A stretch of DNA of 64,000 bases, from assembly GCF_024213665.1 (NCBI RefSeq), contig NZ_JANAVP010000008.1, forward strand, positions 1 to 64,000, in the 5' to 3' direction. A model generated the notes under the pieces. The model had not been told where the DNA came from and ran no database searches. It worked only from the letters and a program-made list of their open reading frames with translations. Shown here in pieces: positions 17,441 through 25,700 of this stretch; positions within the stretch are counted from its first letter, which is position 1, and every line of letters begins with the position of its first letter. This DNA comes from Streptomyces sp. A3M-1-3. Lineage in GTDB: Bacteria; Actinomycetota; Actinomycetes; Streptomycetales; Streptomycetaceae. The translations under genes were made by a program, and so were the position numbers.

Positions 17441-18243
17441 CGGGGCGCGATCTGCTGTTCCTCGACCGCTTCGAACAGGTCGGCGTACCCATCGAGTTCA
17501 GGGCGCACCCAGCGCTTGAGGCCTTCCAGTTCCAGGATCCTGCGGTGCTCGGGATCATCCCAGTCCATGGCCAGCAGATGTGCTGTCCAGGCGCTGGCGC
17601 GGTCGGGGTCGAGGGTGTCGAGCGTGCTGAAGTTGCAGTGGCAGTAGGTGGGACTGGTCCAGAAGGACTCCAGCGTGCCGGGCATCAGCTCGTCCCGTCC
17701 GATGGACTCCCAGGTGGTGATGCCGATCGCGGCGGCGTCGGCGTCGCCGTCGAGTACGGCCCGGATGGAGTCGAGTTCGCTGCGGCCGGTGTCGCCGTGC
17801 TTGCCGATGTCGCTGTCCGTACGCAGGAGTTCCACGTCCGCGAGAGCGAGGCCCTGGCGGCTCAGATAGTGCAGCGGCAGGATCGCCGCCTGCGCCGAGT
17901 CGCGGCTGCCCAGCGCCAGGCGTCGCCCGGTGAGGTCGCCGGGGCCGCGCAGTCCGGCTCCCGCGCGGCATACGAGGTGGCTGCGGAACGCCAGGTCGGT
18001 GTCGCGCATGGCCAGCGCCCGGGCGCGGCCATCGGTCTGGAGCACGGTGCGGACCCAGGCCAGGTTGGTGTTCCAGGCGATGTCGACCGTACCGGCAAGC
18101 AGTGCGTCGACCTGCCGGCCGTAGTTGGAGAACAGGACGAAGTCCATCTCGACCGGGGCAGTGCGGAAGTAGTCGCGGATGCCTTCCCAGATGGGCACCA
18201 CGTTGGGGGTGTAGGCCACTGCTCCGACGACCAGCGGTTCCAT
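17434..18243 (-). CDS. Periplasmic-binding-fold protein without signal peptide (PhnD/SsuA-like)
   Basis: A 269-residue protein with the layout of PhnD/NMT1-type substrate-binding proteins: VGAVAYTPNVVPIWEGIRDYF, then VDALLAGTVDIAWNTNLAW, LTGRRLALGSRDSAQA and a hinge-type DADAAAIGITTWES. There is no signal peptide or lipobox and no ABC permease nearby. It may be a cytosolic binding protein or an enzyme with this fold (MqnA/MqnD are known examples). The ATG at 18243 has GGAAGAG upstream. It lies between the acyl-CoA dehydrogenase-like and radical SAM genes in one operon. Confidence 0.75.
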   Translation of the reverse strand: MEPLVVGAVAYTPNVVPIWEGIRDYFRTAPVEMDFVLFSNYGRQVDALLAGTVDIAWNTNLAWVRTVLQTDGRARALAMRDTDLAFRSHLVCRAGAGLRGPGDLTGRRLALGSRDSAQAAILPLHYLSRQGLALADVELLRTDSDIGKHGDTGRSELDSIRAVLDGDADAAAIGITTWESIGRDELMPGTLESFWTSPTYCHCNFSTLDTLDPDRASAWTAHLLAMDWDDPEHRRILELEGLKRWVRPELDGYADLFEAVEEQQIAPRW

Positions 18244-18254
18244 GCGACTCTTCC

Positions 18255-18310
18255 TTTCCTGGTTGGCCTTTCCTGGTTGGCCTTTCCTGGTTGGCCTTTC
18301 CTGGTCAGCC
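18255..18310. repeat. Four tandem 14-bp units in an intercistronic gap
   Basis: Units of 14 bp (TTTCCTGGTTGGCC on the plus strand) at 18255, 18269, 18283 and 18297. The last differs at two positions and contains the acyl-CoA dehydrogenase stop codon. In the mRNA each unit reads CCAACCAGGAAAGG, giving repeated Shine-Dalgarno-like AGGAAAGG cores just ahead of the next start codon at 18243. Confidence 0.9.
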
Positions 18311-19429
18311 GAAGACCGGCTGGCCGGTGATGGCCTTGCCGTAGAAGTCGTAGAGGGCGTCGGCGGTGGGGGCCATGACATGTCCGGCGCGTGCGTCCCG
18401 GAAGAACCGTTCGATGGCGAGGTGGTTGGAGAAAGCGGCGCCGCCGCATACGCGCATGGCGTCGTCGGTGACAGCGAGAGCGGTGTCGTTGGCCAGCGCC
18501 TTGACCCCGAGGACATGGAGGGGCGTCTGCTCGTCGGGGGCGGCGATGGACTCCGCCGCCCTCCGCATGTAGGCGCTCGCCGCTTCGAGCTGCAGCGACA
18601 TCCGGGCCAGCCGGGCACGGATGGTGGGCAACTCGGCGAGTGTCTGGCCGGTGTGCTCCAGTCTGGCGCTGCTGGTGTGCCGGACTGCCGCCTCGAGGGC
18701 CGCTCGGGCAAGGCCGAGCGAGACGGCGGCGTTTCCGAGGTTGAACCAGGGCATGACCGTGTCGGTCATCAGGGCAAGCCCCGTACCGGCAGGGCCCAGA
18801 CGCGTCGGGTCGGGTGCGGTCACCTCGAACCGCATCGGTGCGGATGCGTTGCCGCGCAGTCCGAGTCCTCGGAACGAACCCGTGACGCTCACGCCTGGCC
18901 GGTCCGCTTCGATGGCGTAGAGGTCGACCGTGCCGGGTTCGTCGGCCGACAGTACGGAGGTGACGTAGAGCCCGGCGTGTCCGGCGGAGGTCACCCAGCT
19001 CTTGTCCGCGGTGAACCGCACGTCCTCGCCGCCGTTGCGCTTGGCCTGCGAGACCGGCGCCCAGAAGTGCGAGCGGGAGCCGGGCTCGCTGAACGCCAGG
19101 GTGGCCAGGGTCCTGCCGGTGGCCAGGCCGGCCGCCAACGCGGGCAGTGCCGGGGGTGGTGCGGCCAGTACGGTCATGGCGCCGCAGACGTGCATCAGGT
19201 AGACCATGGCGGTCGAACCGCAGACGGCCGCGAGCTCCGCCGCCACATGGGCGAACTCCCGCGGACCGGCTCCCGGTCCGCCCTCCCGTGCGGGAATGGT
19301 CAGGCCGAGCAGGCCGGACTCACCCAGAGCCGAGACCGCCTCCTCGGGGAACCGGCCGTCCGCGTCGACCGCGGGGGCGTGCTCCGCGGCCACGGCCAGA
19401 ACCGGCTTGAGTGCGCTGTCCAGGTTCAT
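18305..19429 (-). CDS. Acyl-CoA dehydrogenase-family flavoprotein
   Basis: A 374-residue protein of the acyl-CoA dehydrogenase superfamily. An N-terminal helical part (LGESGLLGLTIPAREGG) precedes a beta-domain with LAFSEPGSRSHFWAP and KSWVTSAGHA, and a C-terminal helical part with MRVCGGAAFS. Family members oxidise acyl-CoAs, or act as flavin-dependent monooxygenases (DszC-like). Its operon partners do not point to fatty-acid breakdown. ATGA overlap with the membrane-protein gene upstream. Confidence 0.85.
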   Translation of the reverse strand: MNLDSALKPVLAVAAEHAPAVDADGRFPEEAVSALGESGLLGLTIPAREGGPGAGPREFAHVAAELAAVCGSTAMVYLMHVCGAMTVLAAPPPALPALAAGLATGRTLATLAFSEPGSRSHFWAPVSQAKRNGGEDVRFTADKSWVTSAGHAGLYVTSVLSADEPGTVDLYAIEADRPGVSVTGSFRGLGLRGNASAPMRFEVTAPDPTRLGPAGTGLALMTDTVMPWFNLGNAAVSLGLARAALEAAVRHTSSARLEHTGQTLAELPTIRARLARMSLQLEAASAYMRRAAESIAAPDEQTPLHVLGVKALANDTALAVTDDAMRVCGGAAFSNHLAIERFFRDARAGHVMAPTADALYDFYGKAITGQPVFG

Positions 19430-19848
19430 ATGGGGTCATGCCTTCCCTGGGAGGGAGCGGAGGACGGAGTCTGGGTGGCGGCAGGGGTGACAGCAGGGGC
19501 GAGGCCGAGAGCGAGCAGTCCCACGGCGAAGCCGAGCAGCAGGGCCACGGTGGAGCCGTCGCCGCCGAGCAGGTTCGCCCCGGTCCAGCCGATCTGAACC
19601 AGTTGCAGGACGGCGGCCGCCAGGAATCCGGTACCGGCCAGTACGATCAGCGCCCGCACCCCGGAGAGCCCCGCGGCAATCGCCACGGCGGCCAGGATCA
19701 GCAGGACCAGCGTTCCCGTCCCGCCGAGCGTGACCAGCCGCCACGGCGTCCCGTCCGCGATCCCCAGTACGGTGCTCGCCGCCGCCCCCAGGCCCAGGCC
19801 GACGGCGGTCCGGGCGGTCGCCGTACGTGGTGCGCGGGATGCGTTCAC
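19426..19848 (-). CDS. Small four-helix membrane protein, unknown
   Basis: A 140-residue hydrophobic protein with about four transmembrane segments (AVGLGLGAAASTVLG, LVTLGGTGTLVLLILAAV, ALIVLAGTGFLAAAVLQ, VALLLGFAVGLLALG). No family recognised. GTG start at 19848 with AAGGAGG six bases upstream. It overlaps the next gene by ATGA and follows the DoxX-like gene by 28 bases. Confidence 0.7.
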   Translation of the reverse strand: MNASRAPRTATARTAVGLGLGAAASTVLGIADGTPWRLVTLGGTGTLVLLILAAVAIAAGLSGVRALIVLAGTGFLAAAVLQLVQIGWTGANLLGGDGSTVALLLGFAVGLLALGLAPAVTPAATQTPSSAPSQGRHDPI

Positions 19849-19876
19849 CGGATGCCTCCTTGGGACTTCGGGGCCG

Positions 19877-20425
19877 TTACGACGTGCGCAGCAGCAGGCG
19901 TGAGAACCGGCCACCCTGCTGCCGCCAGACGGGGCGCAGGGCGCCGTCCACGCCGTACGCGCGTCCCGCCGCGGTGGCCAGGAGCGCCAGGTGCGCGACG
20001 TACATGAGGATGTACGACCAGAACCACTCGTGCGGGGTGTTCAGCACGGAGAACGTGATGGCTGTCGTCTGTGCCAGGCCGACCAGCGCCCAGAACCGGG
20101 TGGCCAGGCCGACCAGCAGGAACGCGCCGAGGCACGCCTCGACTGCGAACGCGGCCCACGCGAATACCGCGAAGTGCGGAAGGATCACGTGCTCGACGAG
20201 CCAGGCCCATGGGGCGAAGACCTCGTTTTCGACCCCTTTGAGCGTCCAGTCGTACAGGTCGCGCGGCGGGTCGGACTTGTTGCCGAAGCGGGGTGGGTGC
20301 TTCCAGGAGACGTTCTGGATCCACAGCAGGCCGACCGCGACACGGCATACGGCCAGCACCACACGGGAGGGCCGTGAAGCCGCCAACGGCTCCGGTCCGG
20401 GAGTCGTTCCGCTTCCCACAGCCAT
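19877..20425 (-). CDS. DoxX/DoxD-like integral membrane protein
   Basis: A 182-residue protein with about four transmembrane helices. The pattern VVLAVCRVAVGLLWIQNVSWK followed by an external loop and FAVEACLGAFLLVGLATRFWALVGLAQ is typical of the DoxX family, whose better known members are quinone-linked thiosulfate oxidoreductase subunits or redox-stress proteins. It is the first gene of the minus operon running to 16445 and is divergent from the peptide gene at 20626 across a 200-bp gap. Confidence 0.8.
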   Translation of the reverse strand: MAVGSGTTPGPEPLAASRPSRVVLAVCRVAVGLLWIQNVSWKHPPRFGNKSDPPRDLYDWTLKGVENEVFAPWAWLVEHVILPHFAVFAWAAFAVEACLGAFLLVGLATRFWALVGLAQTTAITFSVLNTPHEWFWSYILMYVAHLALLATAAGRAYGVDGALRPVWRQQGGRFSRLLLRTS

Positions 20426-20625
20426 GGTGAGCGACCCCTCTCGTCACTCCATCCGGACTCGTTGCACCCAGGTGGTCTCCTTCGATCCACTCACACTCTC
20501 GAACGGGCGGCAACCCGTGTCGTCCTTACGGAATACGGACGTCCCGCCCGGGCACAGTGGTCGCGAGGCGGAGCTGTCCGGGAGTGGGTCTTCCCCAGCG
20601 GGGGCGCTTCGGTCACCATGAGGGT

Positions 20626-20841
20626 ATGGCGTATACGGCGGGAACCATCGAGAGCCTGCGCTCGGACCTCATCGATCTGTCAGCTGTGCCCTTGGGCGAG
20701 CTGAGAGAGGTGAATGGCCTGCCGGAGGCACTCACCTTGCTGCACGAGCAGCTGGCGCATGCCGCGGCTCCGTTGTGCGAGAGCGGCATGGCCCCCACGT
20801 GCGGAGGTGCGCCCGGCGGTGCACCGAGTGCGCACCCGTGA
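20626..20841 (+). CDS. Putative RiPP precursor peptide with FxsA-like leader
   Basis: A 71-residue peptide. Its middle part, LIDLSAVPLGELREVNG followed by LPEALTLLHEQL, matches the conserved leader pattern of FxSxx-COOH precursors (D-[LV]-S-x-V-P-L-x-E-L, then a helix). The tail differs from the classical FxSxx end: LCESGMAPTCGGAPGGAPSAHP, with two Cys and a Gly/Ala/Pro-rich end. The next gene, four bases away, is a HExxH peptide-hydroxylase-type enzyme, and an FxsT-like gene lies behind it on the other strand. The ATG at 20626 gives the best match but has its GAGGG too close; an in-frame GTG at 20584 is possible. Assignment as precursor is inference. Confidence 0.65.
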   Translation: MAYTAGTIESLRSDLIDLSAVPLGELREVNGLPEALTLLHEQLAHAAAPLCESGMAPTCGGAPGGAPSAHP

Positions 20842-20844
20842 CAT

Positions 20845-22713
20845 TTGATCACGCCTGAGCCCTATCGGATCCCGTTACGGACCCTCGTCGGCGTTGCTGT
20901 CGGCGATGTGGAACAGCGGGATCTCGTACTGCTCGGGTCGGCGCAGCGCAGCCGCCTGCTCCTGGCGCTCACCGCCATCCTTGAGCTGGCCAAGCACCCG
21001 GACGACGGGCGGTCGCGGCATGGCGTGCCACCGACGCGTCCCGCTGCCGCGTGGGCTCTGCTGGGCGCCGTACAGCACGCCGAGCCCGAAGCTGTGGAGG
21101 CCGTGCTGCGCGATCCCGCCGTCGGTGCCTGGGCGTTCCAACTGCTGCGGCAGCTCGCGCACGCATCGGTGGCCGCCTCGTCGGATGCCCCGCCGTGGGC
21201 AGGGACGGCTGTGCTGGGATCGCTGGCCGCCGCCGCCGCGATACGTGCCGGCACCCGGTGCTCGCTTCGGGTGCCGGCACGCAGAGGGCGGCTCTGGCTG
21301 CCCTCATTGGGGCTGACCGGTGCTGTGAGCCGCGGCGAGTGGCCGGTGGTGGGGGTCGAACGCGGCCCGAGCGGTACGGTGATCTTCGGTGACAGCGGGT
21401 CGGTGCGCCTACCGAAGGATCTGTCGTCCCCCGCTGAGGGCTGGTCTCCCCTGCCGCGCGTCGGCGCCGCCCAGCAGGGCCGCGAACCGGCCGCCGGACT
21501 GGACCACCTGTCGCCGTACCGCGACTTCCGCTCCCTGCGCGATCCTGTTGACCTGGCGCCGGAAGACGTGGAGCTATGGCGTGCCCGGACGGCTGACGCC
21601 TACGAGTTGCTGCGTGCGTGGGATCCCGCCGCGTACCGTGTGGTGACCGGGACGGTCCGGTCGCTGGTCCCCATCGAAGGAGCGGGGGCGTCACGGATCA
21701 CCAGTGCGTCGGTTCCTGACGCCTACGGTGCGGTGTCGATGTCGCTGCCCGCCGACCCGCTGTCCTTCGCGGCAACCCTCATTCACGAGGCACGGCATCA
21801 GCTGCTGTTGGCCGTGGGCGACCTGACTCCCCTGTTCACGCCGGTGAAGGAGGGGCCGGAACCTGCGTACTTCGCCCCTTGGCGCGACGATCCGCGACCG
21901 CTGCGCGGACTGCTGTACGGAGCTCACGCGTTCGCGGGAGTGACATCCTTCTGGCGTCGGCGCCGACCGGTGGACGGCGAGCGAGCCGACTTCGAGTACG
22001 CCCTGCACCGCTGGGAGTTACGTACGGCGCTCGCTGCCCTGCGCAACGCCACCGGCCTGACGGAGGCCGGAGGACTGATCGTCGCCGCGCTGGCCGAATC
22101 GGCCGGCGAGTGGTGGGCGGACCCGGTGCACGGGTTGCCCGGGCAGCTCGCGGATCTGTGCTGCCGTGACACCCAGGCCACCTGGCGGGCAGCGCACCTG
22201 GTGGTGGACGAACGCAGCGCCGGCCGGCTCGCACAGCACTGGCTGGACGGTCACCCGCCGCCGGTCCTGCTGCCCGCAGCCCGTCTGACCACACGACCGG
22301 CAGCACCCGGGCGGGCCAGAACCAGGCTGGCCCGGCTGCGCTTTGCCGACCCCAAAGCCTTTGACCGCGTGCGGGCCGACCTGGGCGCCGGAGCCGTCAA
22401 CCCGCTGGGCATCACGGGGGCCACGCCGGCGGACGCGGCCCTGATCGCCGGGGACATCGAAGAGGCCGTCGGCCGCTATCGCGCGGCAGCCGGCAGTACC
22501 GCCGCCTGGATCGGTATCGGCTTGGCCGGAGAAGCGCGGGCCGCGCTGCTCGTGGAGCGCCCGGAACTCGTCCTGGCGCTCCACGCCGCCTTGCTGCGCC
22601 GAGGTGTCGAAGCCGGGCCGGAGGAACTGGCCGAGTGGCTGGGGTCGCACCCTCGGTCCCCGGAAACCCCCGTCAGATGCTCAGCAGGTCGATGTCGCAG
22701 TCGGCCCGCTTGA
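20845..22713 (+). CDS. Stand-alone HExxH enzyme, peptide beta-hydroxylase type
   Basis: A 622-residue protein with HEARH at 314-318 and a likely third metal ligand His361 in LLYGAHAF. The surrounding LIHEARHQLLLAVGDLTPLF and YFAPWRDDPRPLRG match the alpha-ketoglutarate HExxH domain that is fused to radical SAM FxsB in classical FxS clusters; here it stands alone. It probably oxidises the peptide encoded just upstream. A TTG start at 20845 is used because a stop lies directly before it in frame and translation can couple to the peptide gene. A TTA codon at 22018-22020 suggests bldA control. The last 41 bases overlap the end of the opposite-strand FxsT-like gene. Confidence 0.8.
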   Translation: MITPEPYRIPLRTLVGVAVGDVEQRDLVLLGSAQRSRLLLALTAILELAKHPDDGRSRHGVPPTRPAAAWALLGAVQHAEPEAVEAVLRDPAVGAWAFQLLRQLAHASVAASSDAPPWAGTAVLGSLAAAAAIRAGTRCSLRVPARRGRLWLPSLGLTGAVSRGEWPVVGVERGPSGTVIFGDSGSVRLPKDLSSPAEGWSPLPRVGAAQQGREPAAGLDHLSPYRDFRSLRDPVDLAPEDVELWRARTADAYELLRAWDPAAYRVVTGTVRSLVPIEGAGASRITSASVPDAYGAVSMSLPADPLSFAATLIHEARHQLLLAVGDLTPLFTPVKEGPEPAYFAPWRDDPRPLRGLLYGAHAFAGVTSFWRRRRPVDGERADFEYALHRWELRTALAALRNATGLTEAGGLIVAALAESAGEWWADPVHGLPGQLADLCCRDTQATWRAAHLVVDERSAGRLAQHWLDGHPPPVLLPAARLTTRPAAPGRARTRLARLRFADPKAFDRVRADLGAGAVNPLGITGATPADAALIAGDIEEAVGRYRAAAGSTAAWIGIGLAGEARAALLVERPELVLALHAALLRRGVEAGPEELAEWLGSHPRSPETPVRCSAGRCRSRPA

Positions 22714-25700
22714 AGATCTCCGCGTCCTGGGTGGCCGGATGGTCGGGCCCGTGCACCGCACGGGCCGCGGCCAGCGCCTTGCCGTGCAAGTCCCTGAACT
22801 GTGCCGTCTCGCCCAGGCTCTTCAGGTCGTACGAGAGGTTGAGCATGATCGCGATGGTCGCCGGATGCCTCTCCCCTCGCGCCTCAATGCTCCGGTGCAG
22901 CAGTTCGGTGTCCATGTCGTGGGCCTGCCGGTGCTCGCCGACCGCGAAGAGGTCACTGGCGAGGTTCGTCCGCGCGAGCAGTGAGCGCGGGTGGTTCGGG
23001 CTGAGAACCCTGCTGAGGCCGTTGACGGCCGCCTGGTCCAGCGACTGGGCTTCGGTGACGCGGCCGAGCAGACGCAGGGTCACCGCGAGGTTGGTGGCGG
23101 TCGCGTAGGCGTGCGGGTGATCCTCGCCCAGCAGGGCCCGGCATTGCTCCATGGTCCGTTGCCCCAGCTCCGCGGCTGCGGCAAGGTCGCCGGTCTGGCG
23201 GAGATCGGTGGCGTGGTTGAGCGCGGCTCGCACGGTCTCGAGCGACTCGGCTCCCGAAGTCCTGCGGAGCATCTCCAGCACCTTCGAGGACACTTCCAGC
23301 GCTGCCCTGTGGTCGCCAAGTTTGCGGTGGGTGACCGACAGTTCCCGGGCCACCCGCAGGGTCATGGAGTGTTCCTCGCCCAGCATCCGCGGCATGAGGT
23401 CCCTGAGCTTCGCCTGGCTCTCCCCCGCGGCCTGGTACCGGCCGAGTTCCTGGAGGTCGATGGACATCTGGTACAGGCTGCTGAGGGTGTTGAGGTGATC
23501 GTCGCCGAGTACCTCGATGCGGCGCTGGTAGGTGTCCTCGTCGAGCCGGTACGCCTCCTCGAAGTCTCCCGCGAGCCGCAGGCTCACCGCGTAGTTGTGA
23601 GCGGCCTGCAGTGTGCCGGGATCGTCGGGCCCGAACTCCCGAAGCGTTGTCTCGTAGGCTCGCTGATCCAGCTCGCGCGCCTGGTAGAAGTCACCCCGCA
23701 GACGGAGCAGGATCGCCATCACGCTCAGGGCTCGCTGGGTGGCCTCGTTGCGTTCGCCGAGCACCCGGCGGCAGCGCTCGACCAGCTCCGACTGGAGTTC
23801 GTACGCTTCGTCGTACTGGTTCTGCCAGCGCAGGGCCAGGGCGCGGACCTGGTCGATCGCGATGACGTGCTCGTGGTCGTCGCCGAGTGCGCGCCGCCAG
23901 ATGCCGGCTGCCTCTTCCGCGACTTCCAGCGCCTCCACGTAGTCGCTACGAGCCTGAAGAAATACGGCCTCGTTCAGCACCAGTTGGCGGGCCCAGGGGT
24001 CCTCGCAGTCCACCATCCGGGTGGCCCGGACGTGGGGCAGCAGAGCCGAGTAGCGGGGCCAGTCCTCGGGGCGCTGGGGGTTCCTGGGATCGGCATTGGC
24101 CAGGATCTCGTGAGCGTAGTGGCGCATTTCGGCACGCTCTTGGCTGTTCATCTGTTCGATGAGGACGCGCTGCACCAAACGGTGGACCTGAATGGTCGAA
24201 TGCCGGTGGTCGATCCGGGCCAGGGCGTAGCGCCCGATTTCGCGGACTGCCTGGGAGAGTTTGATCGGGTCGTCCAGGGCAGCGCGCAGGGCGACCGGAG
24301 CGGTGACACCGCGTACCGCCTCGAAGAAGTTCCGGGAGATCGGCTCGGGTGCGAAAAAGGCGCAGATCTGCAGGAGCTGAAGGGCTGCGGGATGGTCCTC
24401 GCGAAGACGGTCGAGGGATACGTTCCACGCCGCCGCGACCGGAAGGTCGTAATCGGCGGGGGGTGCGACCTCGAGCAACTCCGAGCACTTGGTTTCGAAG
24501 AGATCCAGGTACTGACGGGCAGGCATACCCGTCTCGGCGAGCCACACAGCGGCCTGCTCCACAGCCAGTGGCAGGTCGCCGAGTGATTCGGCCAGCTGGT
24601 CGGCTGCCTCGTCGGGAATCTGCGGACTGCGTCGCTTGATGAGAGCGACGCTTTCCGTACGTGTGAACACATCAACCTCGAGTGAACTGGCCAGAGTCGA
24701 CCACTGGGAATTGCGGGAGGTTACCATCACGCGTCCTGGACCGTTATGGGGAAAGAACTTCCGGACCTCGTGCGGGTTTTCCGCATTGTCAAAGACCAGG
24801 AGCCAGTTCGAGTAGGGGTTGCCCACTCGCAGCGCCTCCAGGACGGCGGGCACGGCGCTTCGGTCGGCGCCTGCCCGCAAACCCATCTGTTCCCCGAGTT
24901 CGATAAGGGATTGCACGATCAGGTTGGTCTGTTCGGACGGAATCCACCAGATCAGCTCGTAATCCTTGCCGTGCCGGTACACGTATTCGATTGCGATCTG
25001 CGATTTACCGACACCACCCATGCCGTGCAGGGCCTCGGGGAGGACGGCTGTGGTCACACCACTGGCCAGGCGCTGGCGCAACTGGGTGAGAAGATCCTCG
25101 CGACCCGTGAAGTTCCTGTTCCTGAGCGGCAGATTCGCACCGATTCGCCGAGGCGCCGATGTGGCTTCTGTCAGCCCAGTCGAGGGAATGGACTGCGACA
25201 CGGTGGACACGGAACCTCCTGGGACTGCTGAAGCTGACGACTCCTGCTGGGCGGGCACAGGAAGAGGTGGAAGGCGCGACGGGCCCACCGTAGTCGATCT
25301 GTGACCCTGTGTCATACGGGCTGGTAGATCCGGTGCGGCTGCATGCTGACGCTCCTCGTTCAGCAACTGCTGCAGCCGGTTCGCCCGGGCCGCGTACGGC
25401 CCGGAAAGAGCGCAGAGGGCGGTGCGCAGGGGCCGCACGAAGGGCCGGGTGCGGTCGTCCAGCGGGGGGTCGGCGGCGTCGGCCCGCCAGGCGACCAGGG
25501 CGTCCCCACCTGGCACCACGGATGCCAGTCGTGGGCCCAGGTGGGTGGAGACCTGTCTCAGGACGCTCATCGTCTCGGCGCGCGTGCCGAGTCCGAGCAG
25601 TTCCTCCCGGACGCCTTCGGTGAAGTCGAACGACACCTGCTGCGCGTCCTCCACGTCGTCTCCCTCGCGGGTGCGCCGCAGCAGACCGAACAGCATGATC

